Of a DNA stretch of 11,674 nt, positions 1 to 4,896 are shown piece after piece. The first letter of the stretch is position 1, and every line of letters starts with the position of its first letter. Origin of the DNA: Firmicutes bacterium CAG:170 (GTDB lineage Bacteria > Bacillota > Clostridia > Oscillospirales > Oscillospiraceae). The translations under genes were made by a program, and so were the position numbers. Where the stretch lies: positions 1 to 11,674 of the forward strand of contig FR887236.1 in assembly GCA_000436735.1 (NCBI GenBank), read 5' to 3'. The notes under the pieces are model-generated. The model was not told the origin of the DNA and searched no databases. It saw only the letters and a program-made list of their open reading frames with translations.

Positions 1-10
1 GGCCTTGATA

Positions 11-38
11 TTGCTGGATTTTTAGTTTTTATTATAAT
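11..38 (+). promoter_or_regulatory. possible promoter of the 62-376 HTH gene
   Basis: A perfect TATAAT lies at 33-38, with a weak -35 candidate TTGCTG at 11-16 and a 16-base spacer. Transcription would start near 45, giving a short leader that still holds the AAAGGAG ribosome site at 47-53. The -35 match is poor, so this rests mainly on the -10. Confidence 0.4.
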
Positions 39-61
39 TATTGCGGAAAGGAGATGGTTTT

Positions 62-376
62 GTGCCATATATCGCATATCTGCCGAACAGCAGAGTTACG
101 CTTCTGGATCTCGACGAAGTGGCAGAGGTTTTGAATGTCTCCCGGAAAACCGCATACCGATACTGCAAGAGTGGAAAACTCCCGTCCAACAGCGTCAGCG
201 GGCAGGTCATGGTTTCCGAAGAAACGCTGCTTGCCTTCCTGCATGGTGCAAAGCCGCAGAAATCTGCGACCCGTACCGGCCGGTATGCCGCGCGTGGTCA
301 AAGGCTGGAGCCGCCTGAATTTGTCGAGTTCCCTCCGGATGATTTGGACGGAGTGCGCCGGATCGAAGGATATTGA
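62..376 (+). CDS. small helix-turn-helix protein, excisionase/MerR-like
   Basis: A 104-residue protein. Residues about 14-50 form a winged-helix motif of the HTH_17/excisionase type: a helix containing DEVAEVLNVS, a recognition helix RKTAYRYCKSGKLP, and a wing QVMVSEETLLAFL. The C-terminal half is basic and then acidic, with no domain I recognise. I chose GTG at 62 because AAAGGAG sits at 47-53, a good distance upstream; a TTG at 41 in the same frame lies upstream of that site and is unlikely. Such proteins bind DNA as excisionases or as transcription factors of mobile elements. It is the only clearly intact plus-strand gene of the element half visible here. Which target it binds cannot be told. 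Confidence 0.75.
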   Translation: MPYIAYLPNSRVTLLDLDEVAEVLNVSRKTAYRYCKSGKLPSNSVSGQVMVSEETLLAFLHGAKPQKSATRTGRYAARGQRLEPPEFVEFPPDDLDGVRRIEGY

Positions 377-428
377 AGTTTTTACGCGGAAAATCGTGCT
401 TTTTCTGCATTTGCACCGGACAACAGAA

Positions 429-1340
429 TGCTATTTTTTACCATATTCGCGGATGACAAGGCATTTTGACACCGAAAACGGGGCACGAATGTGGGTGTGG
501 GGGAAGTGTTCCACGCCCGCCCATGTTCTGTAAATGCTTCCGTGACGGCGCACACGCCGTTCTGTGCGGCTTTTGCGTGCTCGGCGTGAGTGTCCCATGC
601 ACATGGCGCATCGCCTCACAGAAGGGCATAGGCGAGCTTAGAACAAATGTCCGAAATTCGGACGGTTGTATGCGTCTGCGGTAAAACGCAGTAGACCGAA
701 GTGGGGTGGTAAAATGCCGCTCCATGGTCCGACCGAAAAACGGACGGACCGCCGTGCGTCATTCCCCCAAAAGCGGGGGAAACGATACCTGCTCTTTTTT
801 GAGAGGGTTCTCAATGTTCCGGGAAAGACTTTCGCGGACTTTTTCGCGTTTTACTCATTTTTGAGTAATGGACAATTTTGCCCATTAGCCTCTTTACAGT
901 AAAGCACAGTGCGGAGGGCATATTTGTGACACCTCCTGCATTGAACGACTTCCGACCCGTACATTTTTGAACGGGTTGCTATCTCACAAAATCCAGATTT
1001 GGATTCAGCAGCAGTTACTCAGCGCAAAATTGCGCGCAATGAGATCGGCGAACGGATTTTTCCGTTGGCTGCTGCGCCTATAACCAAGCAGACGAATTTC
1101 GTCGTGTTGGTCTGCACGTCCGAAATCCGGCCAACGAAACCAAAGTTGGGCGCGTCAGCAAGCTGCCGATGGGTGAACGAGCGCACCGACATTTTCTGTG
1201 ATGAATTTTCAAAGGCTGCATTTCCTAACTATTGGCTGTTGATTCCGTTACAGTCAGACGGGGGAACGGTTCGTTACACCGCCCAAGAGTCGCTATTAAA
1301 AGAAAGGGAACGTTCCGAAAAGAACGTTCCTTTCTGATTC
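429..1340 (+). ncRNA. candidate large structured non-coding RNA, family unassigned
   Basis: No convincing gene lies here; the longest plus frame (999-1337) has no ribosome site. Instead the stretch is packed with inverted repeats: 491-500 with 511-520, 545-550 with 555-560, 611-616 with 630-635, 649-664, 676-690, 726-750, 762-768 with 775-781, 799-804 with 809-814, 851-857 with 862-868, 911-938, 953-960 with 971-978, 989-1004, 1050-1065 and 1131-1135 with 1145-1149. Long-range helices also exist: 460-473 with 705-718 (13 of 14 positions pair), 981-986 with 1040-1045, and 1070-1078 with 1149-1160. Several pairs are G-T, which pair as G-U only in a plus-strand RNA. A terminator hairpin follows at 1302-1334. 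A possible extended -10 (TGCTATTTT, 429-437) would start it near 444. Giant phage RNAs of the ROOL and GOLLD type occur in similar prophage/tRNA contexts, but I cannot show homology. An origin or transfer region is the alternative. Confidence 0.45.
460..718 (+). repeat. long-range inverted repeat closing a 259-base domain
   Basis: Bases 460-473 (GGCATTTTGACACC) are complementary to 705-718 (GGTGGTAAAATGCC). Twelve positions are Watson-Crick pairs, one is G468-T710 (a wobble in plus-strand RNA) and one is an A-G mismatch (469/709). The segment between the arms holds at least six further local hairpins, so it would fold as a multi-branched domain. This is the strongest single argument for a structured RNA in the gene-free region. 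Confidence 0.55.
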
Positions 1341-1344
1341 TTTT
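1302..1344. terminator. bidirectional intrinsic terminator
   Basis: GGAACGTTC at 1307-1315 pairs perfectly with GAACGTTCC at 1322-1330. The stem extends through GAAA/TTTC with one bulged G (1306), and the loop is CGAAAA. TTTCTGATTCTTTT follows on the plus strand and CTTTCTTTT on the minus strand, so it can end both the candidate RNA and the converging minus-strand gene remnant at 1343-1780. Confidence 0.7.
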
Positions 1345-1780
1345 ACAAGCGAAGTGCTTCCCACAGGGCGGCTTCTTCTGCGGCATCCAGCTTTATCCTC
1401 TTTAACTGTAAAACTCTCGTACGTCTGCATCTGCATCTGCATCTGTATTTGTATCTGCACGTGACCCTATAAGCCTTCCATAGAGACGGTATAGGCAGGG
1501 TATAGGGGGGCTACCCATTAGACCCATACCGAGCATTCGCTCCGTCACGCCCATGTTTCTGTGAATTGGAATAATCTTCAAACGCCTCATCGATGTATGG
1601 CCTCATGGCGCAAAAAACGACGTTCGATAGGGGATCTAGCACAGGAACAGATTTGTTTTGAAAATAGGCAAATGCGGCCTTTAACCCTTTGCCAACGTTT
1701 TCATCTGGGACTGCGTCAATGGTGGCCTTCGACGACAGGAAGCACTTAAACCAAGTTGCACGTTTTTCACGTTTCTTCAA
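1343..1780 (-). pseudogene. broken phage-type replication protein, DUF6291-like
   Basis: The first 89 codons (1780 down to 1511) read as a DUF6291-like protein of the phage replisome-organiser type: a basic start, then VPDENVGKGLKAAFAYFQ, a VVFCAMRPYIDEAFEDY helix and a GRDGANARYG tail. Translation starts at TTG 1780, overlapping the TGA of the upstream excisionase as TTGA, with GGAGAGGGGGAG just upstream. The frame stops at TAG 1511-1513. Further on, another frame gives an Ala/Thr-Asp repeat (1424-1459) typical of the linker in these proteins. The original frame resumes as a coding-like end, LDAAEEAALWEALRL, with TAA at 1343-1345. So the gene carries either a nonsense change or two opposing frameshifts. 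A genuine 89-residue protein is possible but less likely, because the coding signal continues past the stop. Confidence 0.55.
1424..1459. repeat. hexanucleotide tandem repeat, six TCTGCA-type units
   Basis: Six consecutive units: TCTGCA three times, TCTGTA, TTTGTA, TCTGCA. On the minus strand this encodes alternating Asp with Ala or Thr (one Asn), as in the low-complexity linkers of phage replisome organisers. It lies inside the gene remnant 1343-1780 but in a frame shifted from the start of that gene. Confidence 0.8.
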
Positions 1781-2007
1781 GTGCGGCTCCCCCTCTCCAG
1801 AACCGCAGCCTCCGAATTTCGCGCTGCACCTGCTTGCAGCGAAACCCAACGCTCCAGTCCAGCCCGATCAACCAGCGTCCGCCGGCCGATGCGGAAGGCC
1901 GGAAAGTCTGCCCGGCGCGTCAGCTCATAGGCCGTCGGAACACTCACACCCAGAACTTTTGCAGTTTCCGGAACGGAAATCGCTAATTTCTCCGAATTTT
2001 CAATCAT
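1777..2007 (-). CDS. excisionase-family HTH protein
   Basis: A 76-residue protein with a single winged-helix domain: ISVPETAKVLGVSVPTAYELTRRADFPAFRIGRR at residues about 10-44, followed by LVDRAGLERWVSLQAG. This is the standard AlpA/excisionase (HTH_17) pattern, in which the protein binds and bends DNA near an attachment site or acts as an element regulator. ATG 2007 has GGAGG nine bases upstream, inside the end of the preceding HTH gene. Its stop overlaps the TTG start of the downstream replication-gene remnant, so the three minus-strand genes form one translationally coupled operon. The frame itself is intact. It is a candidate recombination directionality factor for the integrase at 3247-4448, although it is encoded on the opposite strand and some distance away. 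Confidence 0.8.
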   Translation of the reverse strand: MIENSEKLAISVPETAKVLGVSVPTAYELTRRADFPAFRIGRRTLVDRAGLERWVSLQAGAARNSEAAVLERGSRT

Positions 2008-2193
2008 TTTCCAAATCCTCCATTGCTAATTGGTCGATGGCCTCGAAAAGCTTCGCTTTGAAGTCGGGCGAAAGCTCTCGACGCATGAGCGGGACAGCCT
2101 GTAGTCGCTGAGACCGACTCGCTCCGCTACGCGCCAAAGCCAAATTCCGTGCACAGAAGCGTAAGTGCGAATGTCCTTGCTGGATTTTCTCAT
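2000..2193 (-). pseudogene. frameshifted small HTH gene of the element
   Basis: From ATG 2193 (AAGGAGG at 2205-2211) the reading is MRKSSKDIRTYASVHGIWLW, then a helix-turn-helix RVAERVGLSDYRLSR. From about 2086 the continuation MRRELSPDFKAKLFEAIDQL is found one frame away and ends at 2000. Together the halves give a typical roughly 65-residue element protein in which a residues 6-35 HTH is followed by RRELS and a C-terminal helix ending in AID(Q/E)LA. Loss of one base at about 2087-2089 explains the split. Without it the first frame runs on to a TAG near 2024. The normal stop (TGA, 2000-2002) overlaps the ATG of the excisionase gene as ATGATTGA, which keeps operon spacing. The role in intact relatives is unknown to me; regulation of replication genes is plausible. 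Confidence 0.65.
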
Positions 2194-2201
2194 TTTTTAC
2201 C

Positions 2202-2303
2202 AATCCTCCTTAATTGTAGTCAAAGCAGTGGTTGCAGTCCGAGGCAAACTCATCGCTCCCACAATTCCATCATACTCAGTGCCACAAATGTTTTTTGTAC
2301 ATC
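2202..2303 (-). other. short open frame, possible gene remnant
   Basis: Between the two minus-strand HTH genes a frame of about 34 codons stays open from a TAA near 2304 to the TAA at 2202-2204, ending in TTALTTIKEDW. It has no clear start and no ribosome site. Because its end overlaps the ribosome site of the HTH gene at 2193, as in coupled operons, it may be the last part of a lost small gene. I do not recognise it. The rest of 2194-2363 shows nothing else. Confidence 0.2.
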
Positions 2304-2363
2304 GTTATGTAAACGAGAAGCGCGCCATTTTAAGCCTATAGCGGCCGGGCGATATACGGCTTA

Positions 2364-2573
2364 TCAGGAATGGGTTCCATATCGTTCACCGTTTTCCATG
2401 ATGCCTTCACCGAGTACGGAAACTAGTTTTTCCGCAGTCTGGCGAGAACAGCTTTTTCCGTTCTTTACGGCTGTGACGGTGCAGCGTGAAAGTCCAGACC
2501 GTTCCGCATTTTCTGTAACTGAAAGTCCTTTACGCACTTGCTCAACCTTAAACATGATTCTGTCGATTCTCAT
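2364..2573 (-). CDS. Cro/C1-type HTH regulator
   Basis: A 69-residue single-domain XRE protein: MRIDRIMFKVEQVRKGLSVT, then HTH ENAERSGLSRCTVTAVKNGK at about 20-41, then a helix RQTAEKLVSVLGEG. ATG 2573 is chosen because GGAGGAA lies seven bases upstream; an upstream extension would run through the operator region. It is divergent from the repressor-like gene at 2709-3254, across an intergenic segment carrying three similar 14-bp sites. The size and position match a Cro-like antirepressor or early regulator of a phage-like switch. It probably leads the minus-strand module, although about 170 bases separate it from the next gene. Confidence 0.7.
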   Translation of the reverse strand: MRIDRIMFKVEQVRKGLSVTENAERSGLSRCTVTAVKNGKSCSRQTAEKLVSVLGEGIMENGERYGTHS

Positions 2574-2592
2574 TTTCAAATTCCTCCGATCT

Positions 2593-2663
2593 TTAGCGTT
2601 TGCTAATTTTATTATAGATAAAGCAAAAGCTAAAGCCAAATAAGAAATATTATCATTTGCTAA
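2593..2663. promoter_or_regulatory. three operator-like 14-bp sites between divergent regulators
   Basis: Site 1 (2593-2606) is the palindrome TTAGC-GTTT-GCTAA. Site 2 (2620-2633) is AAAGC-AAAA-GCTAA and site 3 (2650-2663) is TTATC-ATTT-GCTAA. All keep the GCTAA arm and a four-base AT-rich centre, with start-to-start distances of 27 and 30 bases. Site 1 lies between the minus-strand -10 and its gene; site 2 lies in the spacer of that promoter. The layout is that of a phage OR-type switch controlled by an XRE repressor. Confidence 0.6.
2611..2639 (-). promoter_or_regulatory. promoter of the Cro-like gene
   Basis: On the minus strand a perfect TATAAT (complement of 2611-2616) has TTGGCT (complement of 2634-2639) 17 bases upstream. 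It reads towards the gene at 2364-2573 and overlaps operator-like site 2. Confidence 0.6.
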
Positions 2664-2671
2664 AACGGATG

Positions 2672-2699
2672 TTGATTTTCAAACTAGCTGGTTTAATAT
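2672..2699 (+). promoter_or_regulatory. probable promoter of the repressor-like gene
   Basis: TTGATT at 2672-2677 and TAATAT at 2694-2699 are separated by 16 bases. Transcription would start about two or three bases before ATG 2709, and no ribosome site precedes that ATG, so the message may be leaderless like lambda cI from PRM. This start-site reading is inference. Confidence 0.45.
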
Positions 2700-2708
2700 A
2701 AAAAAGTG

Positions 2709-3254
2709 ATGAATATGTGTGATAATTCAAGCATGACAGAAATCACGTCTGCATTAGCGGAGGAAATCTCTAAAAAAATAGCAGAGAATATTAGATTTTA
2801 ACGAAAAAAGGCTGGGTTGACCCAGGCTGAACTTGGCGCAAGAATTGGCGTTTCCGGTTCGATGATCGCGCAATATGAAAGCAGCGCTCCATATGCAAGG
2901 AAACCAAAATGGGGGACGCTGGAAAAACTCGCAAACGCCATGGAAATACCACTTGCCAGACTTCTGGATCTATCTTCATTTTGCAGTCAAACATTCTGGA
3001 CAGATGCTTTCCGCGAAGGGCTGCAGAACGAACTGGAGCACGTCGATTCTTCTGATGCTTCTGGTATTGATGCCGCATATATGAGAAAAGTTGCCGCTGG
3101 CGAATCAGGCTTCAGTTTTGAAGATGCGTGCCAAATATGCGATGATCTGGGCATTTCGCCAAATGAAATTCTGCGTTGGGACGAACGAAAGAGAACGACG
3201 ACAGACCATTTGACGGATATCGTAATTCGGAAGGAGGGGATGCAAGATGGCTAA
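2709..3254 (+). pseudogene. XRE repressor-like gene with an in-frame stop
   Basis: From ATG 2709 (or ATG 2733) the frame reads ...EEISKKIAENIRF, hits TAA at 2799-2801 and continues without a shift as RKKAGLTQAELGARIGVSGS, a standard XRE helix-turn-helix. The stop replaces a residue that is normally a leucine (NIRFLRKKAGLTQ). The distal part, from about 2980, has a second helical domain ending in DACQICDDLGISPNEIL, a pattern seen in the last helices of XRE folds, so the intact protein would have two HTH-like domains. The gene ends four codons into the integrase gene (ATGGCTAA overlap). Restart at TTG 2817 is conceivable, with AAAAGG just upstream, but the product would lack the first helix. 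The likely ancestral role is repression at the nearby three-site operator; as it stands that function is probably lost. Confidence 0.65.
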
Positions 3255-4448
3255 ACGAAACGCTGCGGGAGCGGGCAGCATACGAAAAAAGACCGTCCTT
3301 CGGGACGGCCGGGAATATGTGTATTGGGAAGCACGGCTGACGGTCGGAGTTGATCCAGGGACGGGCAAGCAGATCCGCCGCAGCTTCTCCGGCAAGACGC
3401 AGAAAGAAGTCCGTGAGAAGATGCAGGCCGCGGCTGTGACGGTCAATGATTCGACCTATCAGGAGCCGTCCAAGCTGACTGTGTCCGACTGGCTCGACGT
3501 CTGGCTTGCCGAATACACGGGCGATGTGAAGCCGTTGACCCGCTCGACCTACAAAAACAAGGTGGAAAGCACGATCAAACCCGCATTCGGCGCTGTCAAG
3601 CTGCAGGCGCTCAAAGCCCCGCAGATCCAGAAGATGCTTAATGACCTCCAGCGCGGCACGAGCGGGCGCAAGCCGCTTTCTGCAAAAACGGTTCGGGATA
3701 TCTACGGCATTCTGCACCGGGCGCTGGAGCAGGCCGTCGAGATCGGCTATCTGCGGATCAATCCTTCCGATGCCTGCAAGCTACCGCGTGTGGAGCACCC
3801 AGAAATCAAGCTGCTGGACGAAGCTCAGACTGCTGCCTTCCTGAACGCGATCCGCGGCCAGCCGTTCGAGCGACTGTTTATCGTCGATCTGCTGACGGGA
3901 CTGCGGCAAGGGGAGCTTCTCGGCCTGCGCTGGAAAGACGTGGACTTCGACGCCGGGACAGTGACCGTCGCGCAGCAGCTTCTCAAATCCAAGGAAAAGG
4001 GCGGAGCGTATTTCTTCGGCTCTCTGAAAAACGACAAAACCCGCCTGCTGACCCCGGCGCCTTCGGTGATGAAGGCGCTCAAAGAGCAGCGGCGGGAACA
4101 AATGGAATGGAGATTGAAGGCTGGGACGCTTTGGGAAGATCCGGCCTGGTATTTACGGATGAGCTGGGACACCATCTGTCCCATGTGACCGTGCGCAAGC
4201 ATTTCAAGAAGGCCGTGGAAAGCATCGGCATACCGGAAGCGCGTTTTCATGATCTTCGTCATTCGTTCGCTGTCAATTCCCTGCAGGCGGGCGACAGCCC
4301 GAAGATCGTGCAGGAAAACCTTGGACACGCGACGGCGGCGTTCACGCTGGATGTTTACGCCCATGCAACGGAGCGCATGAAACGGGATTCTGCGAACCGC
4401 ATGGAAGCCCTGTTTCAGAGCACAAAAAAGGCCGATTCCAGCCTGTAA
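3247..4448 (+). pseudogene. tyrosine recombinase (integrase) split by a frameshift
   Basis: The first frame encodes an AP2-like/N-terminal arm-binding region (residues about 1-75), a core-binding SAM-like domain (77-175) and the start of the catalytic domain with Arg220 (TGLRQGELLG) and the beta-hairpin Lys (SLKNDKTRLL, 259-268). After D298 (4138-4140) the frame is lost and would end about 15 codons later. The proper sequence GLVFTDELGHHLSHVTVRKH continues one frame away from 4143 to TAA 4446-4448. It carries HDLRH (His 4248-4250, Arg 4257-4259), LGHA (His 4326-4328) and the catalytic Tyr in LDVYAH (4356-4358). One missing base explains the split. The joined length, about 399 residues, is normal for element integrases. 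ATG 3247 follows GGAGGGG. As written, the first product lacks the second Arg, the His residues and the Tyr nucleophile, so it should be inactive. Confidence 0.85.
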
Positions 4449-4469
4449 GGGGAAAACATAGGGGAAAAC
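4448..4469. repeat. direct repeat AGGGGAAAAC, period 12
   Basis: AGGGGAAAAC occurs at 4448-4457 and again at 4460-4469, separated by AT. It begins within the integrase stop codon and lies between that gene and the tRNA 3' end. Arm-type sites bound by the N-terminal domain of tyrosine integrases look like this and sit here, but a chance repeat is not excluded. Confidence 0.45.
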
Positions 4470-4490
4470 TGCGCTTTTGAGCAAAGAAAA

Positions 4491-4524
4491 GACCTCGAAA
4501 ACGTAGTGTTTTCAAGGCCTTTTT
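4491..4524 (+). terminator. intrinsic terminator after the integrase
   Basis: GACCTCGAAAAC (4491-4502) pairs with GTTTTCAAGGCC (4508-4519) with two mismatches, around the loop GTAGT. It is followed by five T (4520-4524). On the opposite strand the run AAAAGAAA upstream lets it also end the tRNA transcript. Confidence 0.7.
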
Positions 4525-4526
4525 CC

Positions 4527-4549
4527 TGGCGCGGAAGGAGAGATTCGAA
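4527..4549. other. probable attachment-site core in the tRNA-Ser 3' end
   Basis: Tyrosine integrases of Gram-positive elements commonly recombine at a tRNA 3' end and rebuild it. The integrase ends 78 bases away from this tRNA end, so the core most likely lies in the T arm and acceptor region. The matching copy should be at the far end of the element, outside the window; I found no convincing second copy inside it. Confidence 0.35.
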
Positions 4550-4618
4550 CTCTCGCTCGCTTTTTAGACGACTACTCCCTTAGCAGGGGAGCCCCTTCGG
4601 CCTCTTGGGTACTTCCGC
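4527..4618 (-). tRNA. tRNA-Ser (anticodon GCT)
   Basis: On the minus strand the acceptor arms GCGGAAG (complement of 4612-4618) and CTTCCGC pair, followed by discriminator G and an encoded CCA (4527-4529). The anticodon stem CTCCC/GGGAG holds the loop CTGCTAA, giving anticodon GCT (4582-4584) for AGC/AGU serine codons. A long variable arm and a T arm GAGAG-TTCGAAT-CTCTC are present, as expected for class II tRNA. Its 3' end faces the integrase gene. Confidence 0.95.
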
Positions 4619-4648
4619 AGGTCGAATCAAAACATATGAGGGAAAGAA

Positions 4649-4737
4649 TGGCGGAGAGAGTGGGATTCGAACCCACGGCACATCGCTGTGTCACTGGTTT
4701 TCAAGACCAGCTCCTTAAACCGCTCGGACATCTCTCC
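4649..4737 (-). tRNA. tRNA-Ser (anticodon TGA)
   Basis: Acceptor arms GGAGAGA (complement of 4731-4737) and TCTCTCC pair, then discriminator G and encoded CCA (4649-4651). The anticodon stem CTGGT/ACCAG has the loop CTTGAAA, anticodon TGA (4701-4703). It has a long variable arm (GACACAGCGATGTGCC) and a T arm GTGGG-TTCGAAT-CCCAC. It lies 30 bases upstream of tRNA-Ser(GCT) on the same strand, probably in one transcript. Confidence 0.95.
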
Positions 4738-4763
4738 GAATCACTGTCTCAAAGACGGTGATA

Positions 4764-4792
4764 ATTTTACCATACAAAATCCGGTTTGTCAA
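4764..4792 (-). promoter_or_regulatory. promoter of the two tRNA-Ser genes
   Basis: On the minus strand a consensus TTGACA (complement of 4787-4792) and TAAAAT (complement of 4764-4769) are spaced by 17 bases. Transcription would start near 4757, inside an inverted repeat (4740-4749 with 4753-4762, ATCACTGTCT/AGACGGTGAT) that could form a leader hairpin or be a protein site. Confidence 0.75.
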
Positions 4793-4831
4793 TCTGTTTT
4801 CGGTGCTTCCTCCGGAAAAATCGCGTGAGGG

Positions 4832-4861
4832 TGACAAAGCGCTTGACAAACGTGCTATAAT
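4832..4861 (+). promoter_or_regulatory. promoter region of the CobW-type operon with a direct repeat
   Basis: An extended -10, TGCTATAAT, lies at 4853-4861. TGACAAA occurs twice with a period of 12 (4832-4838 and 4844-4850), the first copy at about the -35 distance (18-base spacer from 4832-4837). The repeat may be a regulator site, perhaps for a metal sensor. AGAGGG before ATG 4897 is the ribosome site. Confidence 0.55.
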
Positions 4862-4896
4862 ATTCAAAGAAAGAAATTCACATAGAGGGTGTTTTT

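Noticed and set aside
41..54. TGCGGAAAGGAGAT near the left edge resembles the tRNA-Ser acceptor end at 4531-4544
   Set aside because: It differs by insertions and is explained by the ribosome site of the HTH gene at 62; not a credible attachment copy.
999..1337. Plus-strand 112-codon open frame
   Set aside because: It starts at TTG without a ribosome site, has no recognisable domain, and lies across hairpins of the candidate RNA, ending inside the terminator. I treat it as a chance frame, although a translated search should be done.
377..1342. CRISPR array or other regularly spaced repeats
   Set aside because: The inverted repeats differ in sequence and spacing from one another; no direct repeat with regular spacers is present.
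377..1342. Retron or group II intron RNA
   Set aside because: No reverse transcriptase gene lies in the window, and I did not find the domain V hairpin of a group II intron.
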